Shown in pieces: positions 34,615-48,100 of a DNA stretch of 64,000 nucleotides. Below the pieces are notes generated by a model. It worked only from the letters and a program-made list of their open reading frames with translations. It did no database searches and was not told the origin of the DNA. Every line of letters begins with the position of its first letter. The stretch's first letter is position 1. The DNA lies in assembly GCF_016862275.1 (NCBI RefSeq), contig NZ_BOMQ01000036.1, positions 1 through 64,000 of the forward strand, read 5' to 3'. Origin of the DNA: Actinoplanes nipponensis (GTDB lineage: Bacteria > Actinomycetota > Actinomycetes > Mycobacteriales > Micromonosporaceae). Position numbers and translations under genes: made by a program.

Positions 34615-35574
34615 ATGTGGCCGTTCAAGCGGGCCGGCGCGACGGCCGCCGTGATCGATCCCTGTCTCGGCGACGAGACCGCCCGGCGGCTGCTGGAGGC
34701 GGCCGGCCGCGGCGACTGGCACGCGGTCGGCACCCTGCTGGCCCCGGTCGAGGACCAGGACCTGCGCGCCTTCTACGTGGGCGTGCTGGCCGACCGCCGC
34801 GGGCCGCAGCCGTGGCTCGGCCAGTGGCTGGACGCCGAGCCGCAGTCGGCCCTGCCGCACCTGGTCAAGGGCGCGCACGCGATCCAGTGGGCGTGGGAGG
34901 CGCGCGGCAACGGCACGGCGAGCACGGTCTCCGAGGCGCAGTTCGCCGCCTTCTTCCACCGGCTCAAGATCGCCGAGGACAGCCTGGACGAGGCGGTGAG
35001 CCGCGATCCCGACGACGCCACCGCCTGGGCGGAGCTGATCACCACCGCGATCGGCCGCCAGCTCGGGACGGCGGAGGCGGAGCGGCGCTTCAAGGAGGTC
35101 GTCGCCCGGCACCGCTGGCACCGGTCCGCCCACGCCCGGATGCTCCAGCAGAAGTGCGCGAAGTGGGGCGGCAGCGACGAGCTGGCGCTGGCGTTCGCCC
35201 GCGACACCGTCGAGCAGATGCCGGCCGGCTGCACCCTGGGCTCGATGGTGGCGGTGGCGCACTTCGAGGCGGCGCTGCAGGCGGACGGCAGAACCGAGGA
35301 CTACCTGGCCCGGCCCGAGGTGCTCGCCGAGGTCCACGCCGCGGCCGACAAGTCGGTACGGCACCCGCAGTTCCGGCGCATCCCCGGCCACCAGACGGCC
35401 GACGGCTGGTTCGCCCTGGTCTTCCTCCTGGCCGGCGAGCACGCGGCGGCGGCCGAGCGCTTCGACGCCATCGGGGACCGGCCGACCGAGCTGCCCTGGG
35501 GCTACTACCGCGACGCGGGCCGGGCGTACGCGCAGCACCGCGCGAAGGCCTATCGGGCGGCCGGTCGCGGCTGA
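34615..35574 (+). CDS. Helical-repeat protein, function unknown
   Basis: A 319-residue soluble protein, probably all-helical with TPR-like hairpins (AAGRGDWHAVGTLLAPVED; RDPDDATAWAELITTAI; HRWHRSAHARMLQQKCAKWG). It lacks a signal peptide. I recall similar actinobacterial proteins without a known role. ATG 34615 has GGAGG at 9 nt; the ATG at 34606 is too close to it. It diverges from the M48 gene and is followed after 18 nt by the PHP gene, so the pair may be an operon. Confidence 0.7.
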   Translation: MWPFKRAGATAAVIDPCLGDETARRLLEAAGRGDWHAVGTLLAPVEDQDLRAFYVGVLADRRGPQPWLGQWLDAEPQSALPHLVKGAHAIQWAWEARGNGTASTVSEAQFAAFFHRLKIAEDSLDEAVSRDPDDATAWAELITTAIGRQLGTAEAERRFKEVVARHRWHRSAHARMLQQKCAKWGGSDELALAFARDTVEQMPAGCTLGSMVAVAHFEAALQADGRTEDYLARPEVLAEVHAAADKSVRHPQFRRIPGHQTADGWFALVFLLAGEHAAAAERFDAIGDRPTELPWGYYRDAGRAYAQHRAKAYRAAGRG

Positions 35575-35592
35575 GGCCCTTACCCTGACGCC

Positions 35593-36660
35593 ATGGCATC
35601 TCGTGATCCGGTCGCTGACCTGCGGCGCATCGCCTTTCTGCTGGAACGGGCCAACGAGGCGACGTACCGGGTCCGGGCGTTCCGGTCCGCGGCGGCGACG
35701 GTCGCCGCCCTGGGTCCGGCCGAGCTCGCCGAGCGCGCGGCCGCCGGCACCCTGGCCGAGCTGTCCGGGGTCGGCGACGTGACCGCCCGCTGCGTCACCG
35801 AGTCGCTGGCCGGCGAGGAGCCCGTCTACCTGCGGCGGCTGGCCGCCACCGAGGGCACGGATCTGCAGGGCGCCGCGGCGGTGCTGCGTGCGGCGCTGCG
35901 CGGGGACTGCCACGCGCACTCGGACTGGTCCGACGGCGGCTCGCCGATCGAGGAGATGGCGCTGGCCGCGGTCGAGATCGGCCACGAGTACCTGGTGCTC
36001 ACCGACCACTCGCCGCGGCTGACGGTGGCCCGCGGGCTCACCGCGGCGCGGCTGCGCCGGCAGCTCGACCACGTGGCCAAGGTGAACGACGCCCTGCCGG
36101 AGGGCTTCCGCATCCTCACCGGCATCGAGGTGGACATCCTGGCCGACGGCTCGCTGGACCAGGAGGACGAGCTGCTGGCCCGGCTCGACGTGGTGGTCGG
36201 GTCGGTGCACAGCAACCTGCGCGACGACTCGGCCCGGATGACCCGCCGGATGCTGGCCGCGATCGAGAACCCGCACCTGGACATCCTCGGGCACCTGACC
36301 GGCCGCAAGGTCGCGGCGGCCGGCGCCGGCGACAAGGCGCACCGCGGCGGGCGGACCCGGCCGCCCAGCGACTTCGACCTGACCAGGGTGCTCGCGGCCT
36401 GCGTCGAGCACGGCAAGGCGGTGGAGATCAACTGTCGGCCGGACCGGCTCGACCCGCCGAAACGCATGCTCACCGTCGCGGTGGAGGCGGGCTGCCTGTT
36501 CAGCATCGACACCGACGCGCACGCGCCGGGTCAGCTCGACTGGCAGCGGTACGGCTGCGAGCGGGCGGCGCTGTGCGGCGTACCAGTGGACCGGGTGGTG
36601 AATTCCTGGCCGGCCGACCGCCTGCTGGCGTGGACCTCGGGTCACTCGGGCGGGAATTAG
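35593..36660 (+). CDS. PHP-domain phosphoesterase (PolX C-terminal type)
   Basis: 355 residues. The first 90 resemble the helix-hairpin-helix part of family X polymerases (FLLERANEATYRVRAFRSAA; ELSGVGDVTARCV). The rest is a PHP domain with the metal motif DCHAHSDWSDGG (His107, His109), then LTDHSPR, ILTGIEVDILADGSLD, VGSVHS, HLTGR and FSIDTDAHAPGQL. It lacks the polymerase palm, so it is a stand-alone phosphatase or nuclease. ATG 35593. Confidence 0.87.
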   Translation: MASRDPVADLRRIAFLLERANEATYRVRAFRSAAATVAALGPAELAERAAAGTLAELSGVGDVTARCVTESLAGEEPVYLRRLAATEGTDLQGAAAVLRAALRGDCHAHSDWSDGGSPIEEMALAAVEIGHEYLVLTDHSPRLTVARGLTAARLRRQLDHVAKVNDALPEGFRILTGIEVDILADGSLDQEDELLARLDVVVGSVHSNLRDDSARMTRRMLAAIENPHLDILGHLTGRKVAAAGAGDKAHRGGRTRPPSDFDLTRVLAACVEHGKAVEINCRPDRLDPPKRMLTVAVEAGCLFSIDTDAHAPGQLDWQRYGCERAALCGVPVDRVVNSWPADRLLAWTSGHSGGN

Positions 36661-36698
36661 GGGCCGCACGCCGCCGGTGGCTCCCGTAGGGTCGGCCC

Positions 36699-38369
36699 GT
36701 GGGACAGATTGACGACCTCGCGAACCGTTACGTCGACGAGTGGGCTCCGCTCAACCCGACCGGCGCCACCTTCATCGGCGTCCCCGGCCACGACCGGGAG
36801 CTGGACGACCTGTCGCCGGAGGGCTTCGCGGCCCAGGCCGAGCTGACCCGGCGCACCCTGGCCGAGCTCGACCCGCTCGATCCGGGGTCGGAGTCCGAGC
36901 ACGTCGCCAAGGACGCCATGCAGGAGCGCCTCGGCCTGGAGCTGGCCCGCCTCGACTCCGGCGACGTGGCCAGCGGCCTGAACGTCATCGCCAGCCCGCT
37001 GCACGGGCTGCGGATGGTCTTCGACCTGATGCCGACCCAGGGCGAGGAGGCGGTGGCCGACATCTCGGCCCGCCTCGCCGGCTTCCCGCGGGCCCTGGAG
37101 CAGTACAGGCGGACCCTGCTCGAGGAGGCCGCGCGCGGCAACGTCAGCGCCCGCGTGCAGATGGTCGAGGTCGCCGAGCAGTGCGACGCCTGGACGGATC
37201 CGGCCCGCGACAACTTCTTCCACCGGCTGGCCGACGGCCTGGGCGCCGAGGGCACCCTCGGGGCCGAGCTGCGGCGCAACGCCGCTGCCGCCACCGCCGC
37301 CACGGCCGGCTTCGGTGCGTTCCTGCGCGGCGAGCTGGCCCCGCTGGGCCGGGAGAAGCAGGCCGCCGGCCCGGAGCTGTACGCCCGCGCGTCGCAGTAC
37401 TTCCTCGGCGCCCGGGTGGACCAGCAGGAGACGTACGAGTGGGGCTTCGCCGAACTGGCCCGCCTGGAGCAGGAGATGCGGGTCGTCGCGGCCGAGATCG
37501 CCGGGCCCGGGGCGAGCGTCGACGAGGCCGTCGCCCGGCTCGACGCCGACCCGGCCCGCCGCATCGCCGGCAAGGAGGCCTTCCGCGACTGGATGCAGGC
37601 GCTGGCCGACAAGGCGGTGTCGGAGCTCGACGGCACCCACTTCGACATCCCGGCGCCGGTCCGGACCATCGAGTGCTGCCTGGCGCCGACCAGCGACGGC
37701 GGCATCTACTACACCGCGCCGAGCGAGGACTTCAGCCGCCCGGGCCGGATGTGGTGGGCCGTGCCGGAGGGGCAGAAGCAGTTCTCCACGTGGCGGGAGG
37801 TGACCACGGTCTACCACGAGGGCGTACCGGGTCATTACCTGCAGATCGGTCAGACGATCTACCGGGCCGAGCTGCTCAACCGCTGGCAGCGGCTGCTCTG
37901 CTTCTGCTCCGGGCACAGCGAGGGCTGGGCCCTGTACGCCGAGCGGCTGATGGACGACCTCGGCTACCTGAGCGACCCGGGCGACCGGCTGGGCATGCTG
38001 GACGGCCAGGCGCTGCGGGCCAGCCGGGTGATCGTGGACATCGGCATGCACCTGGAGCTGCAGATCCCCCGCGACAACCCGTTCGGCTTCCACCCCGGCG
38101 AGCGCTGGACGCCCGAGCTGGGCTGGGAGTTCCTGCGGGCGCACACGCGGATGAACGACGAGGTGCTGCGCTTCGAGTGGAAGCGTTACCTGGGCTGGCC
38201 GGGCCAGGCGCCGTCGTACAAGGTCGGCGAGCGGATCTGGTTGCAGGCGCGGGCGGACGCCCAGGCCCGCCGGGGCGGGGACTTCGACCTGAAGGTCTTC
38301 CACCGGCAGGCGCTCGATCTGGGCGCCCTGGGCCTGGACCCGCTCCGGAAGGCGCTCGACCGGCTCTAG
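36699..38369 (+). CDS. DUF885-family zinc peptidase-like protein
   Basis: A 556-residue soluble protein. The metal motif of the DUF885 family appears as VYHEGVPGHYLQIGQ near residue 371 and SGHSEGWALYAERLMDDLG near 404. Other family blocks are GYLSDPGDRLGMLDGQALRA and PGQAPSYKVGERIWL near the C-terminus. Members are predicted metallo-carboxypeptidases. No signal peptide, so cytoplasmic. The start is GTG 36699, 38 nt after the PHP gene; followed by a strong terminator. Confidence 0.9.
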   Translation: MGQIDDLANRYVDEWAPLNPTGATFIGVPGHDRELDDLSPEGFAAQAELTRRTLAELDPLDPGSESEHVAKDAMQERLGLELARLDSGDVASGLNVIASPLHGLRMVFDLMPTQGEEAVADISARLAGFPRALEQYRRTLLEEAARGNVSARVQMVEVAEQCDAWTDPARDNFFHRLADGLGAEGTLGAELRRNAAAATAATAGFGAFLRGELAPLGREKQAAGPELYARASQYFLGARVDQQETYEWGFAELARLEQEMRVVAAEIAGPGASVDEAVARLDADPARRIAGKEAFRDWMQALADKAVSELDGTHFDIPAPVRTIECCLAPTSDGGIYYTAPSEDFSRPGRMWWAVPEGQKQFSTWREVTTVYHEGVPGHYLQIGQTIYRAELLNRWQRLLCFCSGHSEGWALYAERLMDDLGYLSDPGDRLGMLDGQALRASRVIVDIGMHLELQIPRDNPFGFHPGERWTPELGWEFLRAHTRMNDEVLRFEWKRYLGWPGQAPSYKVGERIWLQARADAQARRGGDFDLKVFHRQALDLGALGLDPLRKALDRL

Positions 38370-38396
38370 TTTCTCGATCTCCCCCTGCCAGAACAG

Positions 38397-38425
38397 CCCG
38401 CCCGGCGATCCGCCGGGCGGGTTTT
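38397..38425 (+). terminator. Rho-independent terminator after the DUF885 gene
   Basis: CCCGCCCGGCG (38397-38407) pairs perfectly with CGCCGGGCGGG (38411-38421) around ATC, followed directly by TTTT. It ends the run of plus-strand genes. Confidence 0.92.
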
Positions 38426-38476
38426 CTCAGCGAATCGTCCGCATCGCGAGACGGACAGCGTGTCCGTCTCACTACT

Positions 38477-38505
38477 TTGCGTGAGATTTTAGCGCTACGT
38501 AATGT
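38477..38505 (+). promoter_or_regulatory. Promoter of the conservon operon
   Basis: TTGCGT (38477-38482), a 17-nt spacer and TAATGT (38500-38505) make a good vegetative-type promoter in an AT-richer patch. The spacer contains the palindrome TAGCGCTA (38490-38497). It would leave a leader of about 350 nt. A second possible -10, TAGATT (38775-38780), lies nearer the gene. Confidence 0.5.
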
Positions 38506-38864
38506 GTTCGTTACCAAACGGAGACAGTTCGGGCGGGTGCCATCCGCCTCCATTGTGGAACGCTTTCGAGGGTGCCGGCCGCGCGCTGAACGACCCCCGC
38601 AAGCCCGTTCCGCGCGCGCCCGGCAATGCTCCCCGAGCATCGTTCTCTATCCGTCCCGGCGCTGGCCGCGGCCGGTTTCCGCGACGCGGTACAACCAGCG
38701 CGCCCCCCGGGCGTATCCCCCGATCAGCCGAGCCAACTCTGACCCTTGGAAAGGGGTCTCATGATTATTTCTCGGATAGATTGACCCGGATCGGTGCGCC
38801 CGCTTGGCTACGGAGGGTAGCCGCCAAAACGGTCTATCGCGGATGCATGGCGGAGGAATGGGCA
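38506..38864 (+). other. Long untranslated leader before the conservon
   Basis: About 360 nt without a convincing gene. The frame is open and in phase with the next gene but encodes Pro/Arg-rich sequence with no motif and has no ribosome site. I looked for known leader RNAs (c-di-AMP, cobalamin, and others by their conserved cores) and recognised none. Confidence 0.5.
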
Positions 38865-39993
38865 ATGTCAGTCTCGGTGGACAACCGGCGAACCCGTGCG
38901 CGCTCAGCGCTCGCGGCTGTTTTGACGGTCTTGATTCTTGTCCCGGCGGCGATCCTGTTCGCCAGCGTCTGGGGCACCATCTCGGACAAGCGCGACAGCA
39001 CGCAGCGGGAGAAGCAGGGCGTGGAGTACATCTCCTCGCTGGCGCCCCTGGTGAGCGCGCTGGCCGAGGCACAGTCCTCGGCCCTGGCCGGCGTCGCCGC
39101 CGCGCCGGGCTCGCTGACGGCCGCGGTCAACGGCGTCGCCGCCGTCGATCAGCGCCTCGGCGACGAGCTGAACACGCGTGAGCGCTGGACCGGCCTCAAC
39201 CAGAAGATCGACCAGCTCGGCAAGGTGACCGGCGACCCGGTGGCGGTGTTCCAGGCCCACGCCGAGGTCACCGACCTGGCCCTGGCCCTCTACGACGCCG
39301 TCCGCGACAACTCCGAGCTGGTCCGCGACCCGGACAACGACATCTCGCACCTGCAGCAGGCGGTCGCCGCCGACCTGCCCGAGTCGGTCGTCCAGGTCAG
39401 CCGCATGGGCGACCTGGCCCAGCAGGTGGCCAGCGGCGACGCGAAGACCAAGGCGCAGCTCGCCCCGCAGTTCGGCGCCGCCGTCGAGCAGGTGAACTCC
39501 TCGGTGAGCGAGCTGACCGACAACCTGCAGGCCGCCGTCGACGACACCGGCAGCGTGACGCTGAGCGGCAACCTGGTCAACGGCCTGGACTCGTTCCGCC
39601 GCGGGGTGGAATCGCTGACCCGCGGCGCCAACCTGGGCGGCGCCCCGAACACCGCCACCATGGCGACCGCGCAGAGCCAGCTGCAGACCTCGCTGTCGAA
39701 CCTCTCCGGCATCGTGACCCGGGAGATGACGGTCCTGCTGGACGACCGGCTCGACAGCCTCGACACCGACGCGATCGTGGCGCTCGCCTCCGCCGCCGCG
39801 GCCGTCCTGCTCGTCGCCACCGCCATGGTGCTGCCGCTGACCGGCACGGGCCGACGCATCTTCACCCCGGTTCCGGGCGCGGGCCCCCGCGACCTCGACC
39901 CGGGCCCGGCCGGCGCCGACCCCGGCCGCCCCGACGCCGGCCATCGCGCGCCGGCGTACGGCGAGACCAACCCGACACGGCGGGAGCGATCCG

Positions 39994-40007
<14 letters not shown>
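38865..40007 (+). CDS. Kinase-less membrane sensor protein upstream of the conservon
   Basis: A 380-residue protein with two membrane segments, residues about 14-35 and 302-325, enclosing an extracellular helical domain of about 265 residues, and a short Pro-rich cytoplasmic tail. This mirrors the N-terminal half of the next gene's kinase (nitrate/nitrite-sensor-like helical bundle), but no HAMP or kinase domain follows. ATG 38865 has GGAGG at 9 nt; ATG 38847 is in frame. The last 14 nt overlap the kinase gene, so the two are co-translated. It may be a ligand-binding partner of the kinase. Confidence 0.75.
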
Positions 40008-42794
<2,787 letters not shown>

Positions 42795-42798
<4 letters not shown>

Positions 42799-43265
42799 CT
42801 TCCCCCTACTCCACCGAAACCGGCAACGGTCGCGACTACGCGCACTCCCAGCTGAGTGCCGAGGCGAAGACCTTCAACTGGCTGCTGGACTCCTTCACGT
42901 CCGGCACCGCGGGAGTCGTCGAAGCGATCGCCGTCTCCTCCGACGGTCTGCTGATGGCCATGTCCGCGATCAAGGACCGGCCCAACGCCGAACGGCTGGC
43001 GGCGGTCGTCTCGGGCCTGACCAGCCTGGCCGGCGGCGCCGCGAGCTGGTACGCGCTGGGCAGCCTCAACCGCGTCATCATCGACATGGCCGACGGCTAC
43101 CTGCTGGTCACCGCGATCAGCGCCGGCTCGGTGCTGGGCGTCATCGCCGACCGCACCGCCAACCTGGGCACCTTGGCCTACGAGATGACGCTGTTCGCCA
43201 CCCGGGCCGGCGGCGCGCTCAGCCCCCGACTCATCGCTGAATTGAAGAACGCCGTCCAGCAATGA
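42795..43265 (+). CDS. cvnB: Roadblock/LC7-domain protein (CvnB type)
   Basis: A 156-residue roadblock protein, FNWLLDSFTSGTAGVVEAIA then VSSDGLLMAMS and SLNRVIIDMADGYLLVTAIS. Roadblock proteins regulate small GTPases; here the partner is the cvnD product. ATG 42795 overlaps the cvnA stop (ATGA), and its own stop overlaps cvnC (ATGA), so translation is chained. Confidence 0.93.
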
Positions 43266-43732
43266 CGCACCCGGCCGACCCCGACGACCCGGCACACCCG
43301 GCGGCGCCGAGTGTCCGGCCGTTCCTGCGCAACTCGGGTCCCGGCGCGCGGTACCAACCGGCACCGCCGTCGGCGCCCGCACCCGGGCCCCCACCCGGTG
43401 AGCAGACCACGTCGCTGCGCCCGTTCGTCCTCACGTCCGGGCGCGTCGACGGTCTCGACCCCTCCATCGGGCTGGAGACCCAGGTCAGCTCGCACCCGGG
43501 CGCGCTGTCCGCGCGCCTGTCGCCCGAGCAGCGGGCGATCGTGCACCTCTGCGGCGAACCGCTGTCGGTGGCGGAGATCTCCGCCCGGCTCCGGATGCAC
43601 CTCGGCGTCACCCGGATTCTCGTCGGCGACCTGAGGGCCGCCGGACATCTTGACGTTCACGTGTTGGAGAACGACTTCCCCGACCCCGAGACCATCATGC
43701 GAGTGATCCGTGGACTTCGATCCATATCCTGA
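43262..43732 (+). CDS. cvnC: DUF742 protein (CvnC type)
   Basis: A 156-residue DUF742 protein. After a Pro-rich N-terminus, the family core reads SLRPFVLTSGRVDG, then LSPEQRAIVHLCGEPLSVAE and ARLRMHLGVTRILVGDL, a winged-helix-like segment, ending in DPETIMRVIRGLR. It occurs only in conservons. ATG 43262; the stop lies inside the start of cvnD (23-nt overlap). Confidence 0.93.
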   Translation: MTHPADPDDPAHPAAPSVRPFLRNSGPGARYQPAPPSAPAPGPPPGEQTTSLRPFVLTSGRVDGLDPSIGLETQVSSHPGALSARLSPEQRAIVHLCGEPLSVAEISARLRMHLGVTRILVGDLRAAGHLDVHVLENDFPDPETIMRVIRGLRSIS

Positions 43733-44342
43733 CAGCCGCATCGTCGGCACGGCCCGCGTCCCGAACGGGCCGCAGCGGACCGCACCCCCGGTGCCGGTCA
43801 AAATCATCGTGGCCGGCGGCTTCGGCGTGGGCAAGACGACGACCGTGGGCGCCATCTCCGAGATCTCGCCGCTGACCACCGAGGCGGAGATGACCATGGA
43901 GGGCGTCGGGGTGGACGACCCGGGCCAGGCGTCCGGCAAGACCACCACGACCATCGCCATGGACTTCGGCTGTGTGACCATCGACCAGACGCTGAAGCTG
44001 TACCTGTTCGGCACGCCCGGGCAGACGCGTTTCGCGTTCATGTGGGACGACCTCGTCCGCGGGGCGCTCGGGGCGCTCGTGGTGGTCGATACGACCCGGA
44101 TCGATGACTGTTATCCCGCGGTGGACTATTTCGAGCGGGCCGGGCTTCCGTTCGTGGTGGGCGTCAACACGTTCAACGGGCAGCTGGGCTACAACCTCGA
44201 CGAGGTCCGCTGGGCCCTCGCGGTCCGCGAGGACGTGCCGATCGTCCAGTTCGACGCCCGTTTCCGGGGGTCGGTGCGCGATGCTCTGCTCGTGGTGCTG
44301 GACCAGGCGCTCGACAAAGCCATGAAGATGAGGTCGTCGTAA
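43710..44342 (+). CDS. cvnD: Conservon small GTPase (CvnD type)
   Basis: A 210-residue GTPase related to MglA/Ras-like ATP/GTP-binding proteins. G1 is VAGGFGVGKTT, G3 is LFGTPGQTRF, and in place of NKxD it has VNTFNG, as in other CvnD proteins. It should cycle under control of the roadblock and kinase-like partners. The start is GTG 43710, overlapping cvnC by 23 nt. Confidence 0.93.
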   Translation: MDFDPYPDSRIVGTARVPNGPQRTAPPVPVKIIVAGGFGVGKTTTVGAISEISPLTTEAEMTMEGVGVDDPGQASGKTTTTIAMDFGCVTIDQTLKLYLFGTPGQTRFAFMWDDLVRGALGALVVVDTTRIDDCYPAVDYFERAGLPFVVGVNTFNGQLGYNLDEVRWALAVREDVPIVQFDARFRGSVRDALLVVLDQALDKAMKMRSS

Positions 44343-44476
44343 GGTATCGGGTTTGCAGGGGTTTTCCGCTGCGGGTCGGCTCAGTGTGCGCCGCGTCGCT
44401 TCGTAGCCGGTTCCCAAACCTTGCTCCGAGCGGGCACAGTATTACCGGCGACGGCAAGTGACGGGAGGACGGTGAC

Positions 44477-45169
44477 GTGCGAGGCGGACTGGACGATGCG
44501 CTCGACAAGTTGGCGCGCCGGGACGAGCTGCGCCGCCGCGCCGCGGCGGAGGCCAACGGCACCCCGCCGGCGGTGACGGAGCTGGTCGAGGCGATCGCCG
44601 CGGTGGTCGGCCGCAACCCCGAGCTGGGCGTGACCGTCGGCGTCGAGGGCGCGGGCGATCCGGTGCTGCTGCACTTCGCCGTCGAGGACGGCATCGTGCA
44701 GGTCAGCGCGGACAACACGGTCGCCGACCGGGTGGCCGAGGCGGCGCCGGCCGCACCTCGGCACGCGGACTTCGACATCGACCTGGACGAGCCGGAGGCG
44801 TACACCCCGCCGCACGGCTACCGGTTCGAGCAGCCCGCGGAGAACGGCGAGGAGACCCGCCGCCTGCACTATCCGGAGCCGGCCGCCCAGGACCGGTACG
44901 CCGAGCCGGCGCAGCGCCGCGCGGAGCAGTTCCAGCCGCACCCGTTCGCCGCGACGCCCCCGCCGGAGGTGCCGCCACAGGCCACCCGGCGCATCCACGC
45001 CGAGCAGCACCGGGCCCCGGAGGAGCCGAGCGCGGCCCAGCGCGGCATGCCGGCCCCGCTGCCCGAGCCGATCCCGCTGCGCGTCGACACGGAGGAGACG
45101 GAGATCGCGGCGAAGCGGCTGGCCGCCCTGCTGCGCGACAACCCGAGCCTGCTCCGCTCCCAGGACTGA
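44477..45169 (+). CDS. Hypothetical protein downstream of the conservon
   Basis: A 230-residue protein. The first 85 residues look folded, with LDDALDKLARRDELRRRAAA, TELVEAIAAVVGRNPELGVT and PVLLHFAVEDGIVQV. The rest is Pro/Glu/Gln-rich with a conserved-looking C-terminal helix (AAKRLAALLRDNPSLL). I do not recognise a family, though the N-terminus recalls the ends of some conservon-linked proteins. GTG 44477 has GGAGG at 8 nt. It is 134 nt after cvnD, so operon membership is possible. Confidence 0.65.
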   Translation: MRGGLDDALDKLARRDELRRRAAAEANGTPPAVTELVEAIAAVVGRNPELGVTVGVEGAGDPVLLHFAVEDGIVQVSADNTVADRVAEAAPAAPRHADFDIDLDEPEAYTPPHGYRFEQPAENGEETRRLHYPEPAAQDRYAEPAQRRAEQFQPHPFAATPPPEVPPQATRRIHAEQHRAPEEPSAAQRGMPAPLPEPIPLRVDTEETEIAAKRLAALLRDNPSLLRSQD

Positions 45170-45179
45170 CCCGCCCGGC

Positions 45180-48100
45180 TCAGCCCGGCCCGGCCAGCCG
45201 GCCGATCGCCTGCTCCACCCCGCCGACGCGGTCGGCCAGCAGCCCCACCGCGCCCACCGCCCGGCTCATCGGGTCGTCCCCCTCGCCGCCCAGCGCCTGC
45301 TCCCGCAGGTACGCCGCCTTCACCTCGGCCCACCGCCGCTCCTGCTCCGGGGTGAGCCGCCCGCGCAGCTCGGCCAGCTTCAGCAGGTTCGCCTCCGCGC
45401 CGGTGGTCAGCGTCTGCGCCTCGCCCCGGTAGTGGTCGTCGATGACGGCCTCCAGCTCGGCGTCGTTCATCACCGGCACGATCCGCTCGGCCAGCTTGTT
45501 CATGTTGCGGTAGGACCCCTGCAGCTTGAACGGCGGCTCGGTGCGCGCCGCGTCGGACTGCCCGGCCGACGCGATGTACGCCTGGTTGTTGCGCAGCACC
45601 ACCCGCTGCACCCGGCGCATCTTGCGCAGCACCGACAGCACCTGCTCCAGCTCGACGGCGGAGTACGCGTGGCTGAGCCGGTCGGGGCGTACCGAGTCGT
45701 CGCCCTCGGCCAGCCGGACCAGCAGCGGCAGGTCGGCCCGGTCGCGGGCGGACAGCGGGGCCAGCACCTGGTTCGAGGTCAGCGCGTTCTCCAGGTACGA
45801 CAGCTCGAACACGTCGTCGCGCCCGGCCAGCACGTCGCCGAGGTTCCACACGTCGGCCCGGTTGGCCAGCATGTCCGGGATCCGGAACCGCTGCCCGCTC
45901 TCGGTGTACGGGTTGCCGGCCATGCACACCGCGAACCGCTTGCCCCGCATGTCGTACGTGCGGGTGCGGCCCTCCCAGACGCCTTCCATCCGGCGCTGGG
46001 CGTCGCAGAGCGAGATGAACTTCTGCAGCAGCTCCGGCGAGGTGTGCTGGATGTCGTCCAGGTAGAGCAGGACGTTGTTGCCGAGCTCCAGCGCGAAGGT
46101 GATCTTCTCGACCTCCTGGCGGGCGGTCGCGTTGGGCGCCTCGGCCGGGTCCAGCGACGTGACGTCGTGCCCCAGCGCCGGCCCGTTGACCTTGACGAGG
46201 ACCAGGCCGAGGCGGTTGGCCACGTACTCCATGAGGGTCGTCTTGCCGTAGCCGGGCGGGGAGATCAGCAGCAGCAGGCCGGACTGGTCGGTGCGCTTGG
46301 CGTCGCCGGCCGCGCCGAGCTGGCGGGCCAGGTTGTCGCCGATCAGCGGCAGGTACACCTCGTCCAGCAGCCGGTTGCGCACGAACGCGCTCATCACCCC
46401 GGGCTTGAACTCGTCCAGGCGCAGGCGGGCGCGTTCGGCGGCGGCCAGGGCGGTCCGCTGCTTCTGGTACGCCCGGTACGCCGGCACCGCCGTGGCCCGG
46501 AACTCCCGGGTCCGGGTGAGCACCTCGTCCAGCCGCAGCGTGATCGTGCCGGCGACGATGCGCGGGTGGCTGCCCAGCAGCCCGGCGACCGTCTCAGTGA
46601 GCGCCGCCGCCGAGTCGTACCTGGTCAGCACGGTTCCGGTCAGTTCGAGGGCCACCGCCTCGGCGAGGTCGTCGGGTGCGCCGGCGTCCGGCTGCGCCGC
46701 CAGGAACGCGGTCAGCCAGGCGGTGACCAGCTGCCGGCGGGCCGGCAGATCATCGGCGAGCGCGCGCAGGTCGTCCGCGTACTCCCGGGTCGCCGCGGCC
46801 GGACCGCTGCTGAGCGCCCGGTGGAAGCGCTCGACCAGCGTGCGGGCGCCGGCGCCGGTGACGAACCCGGCCGGGGTGCTCGCCAGCTCCTCCACCAGGT
46901 ACTCGCCGACCAGCGGCTCCGCGCTGAGCTCGGCGCACAGCTCGGGCAGCGCGGACCCGGCCGAGCCGAACATCTCCCGGGCCCGGACCAGCGAGGCGGC
47001 CCGGCGCTGCCAGGCCTGCTTGTCGCCGTCGCCGAAGGCCCAGCGGAGCTGCGCCGCCGCGCGGACCGGGCCGGGATAGCGCAGCAGGCCGGCGGAGGCG
47101 CGCAGGCGGACCAGCGCGTCCAGGATCAGCGCCGCGTCGGCGTCGTGGACGCCGCGCTCGTAGCCCTCGTCGTACCGGGCCTCGGCCGCCCGGCGCACGA
47201 GCGCGGGCAGCGTGCCGGCGGCCGCGGCCGCCGCGACCCCGGCCGGGTCCTCGGCCAGCAGGGCGGCGGCGAGGTGCTCACCGCGGTAGACCGCGGGGGT
47301 CTCGGAGACCACGGTCTGGTCCCAGTACGCCCGGGTGGCCGCGAACGAGGCGTCCCGGACCGGCGCGCGGTAGTCGGTGCCGGTGATCGCGAACGCCAGC
47401 TCGGGCCCGTCCGGCACCAGCGTCAGGTCGATGGCCTGGGTATTCACCGCGAACGTGTGCCGGCCCAGGCGGATCGTGCTGCCGTCGGAGCCGTAGAGGT
47501 CGAGGCGGTCGCGCAGGGCCCGGCCGGCCTCCTGCCGGGCCGCCTTGACCCGCCCGTCCAGCTCCTCGGCCCGTACGGTGTCGCCGAGGGTACGCAGCTC
47601 GCCCGCGACCGAGCGCAGCTTGCCGACCATCGGATCGGTGGCGAAATAGGTGTTGACCTCGTCGAGCGTGCCCAGCGCGGCGACCCGGCGCTGCACGCTG
47701 GCCAGCGTGCGCTGGGCGGAGTCGACGAGCCGGTCGGCGCGGCGGGCCCGGTCGTCGAGCAGCGATTGCCGGCGGGCCGCGAACGCCTCGTAGACCTCGG
47801 AGCGCTTGGCGCTGAGCTGGTCGGTGAAGTCGTCGAAGTCGCCGAACCGCGACTCCAGCGCCTCCACCTGGAGCATCAGCTTGGCGACCTGCTCGTCGCT
47901 GCGTTCCGGGGTGTCCGCGGCGGCCAGCCCGGCCGTCACCGACTGGCCGAGCAGGGCGAACTCGGCGGCGAAGGCGGCCCGGCCCTCGACCGCGGCCAGC
48001 TCCCGCCGGCGCGCGTCCAGCGTGGCCCGGGCCCGGTTCACGCCGCCGAGCACCTCGCCGATGCGCTCCAGGATGGCGACCCGGACGGTGGCGTCGGCGA

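Noticed and set aside
38506..38864. A c-di-AMP or cobalamin riboswitch in the conservon leader
   Set aside because: I did not find the conserved cores of either in the sequence.
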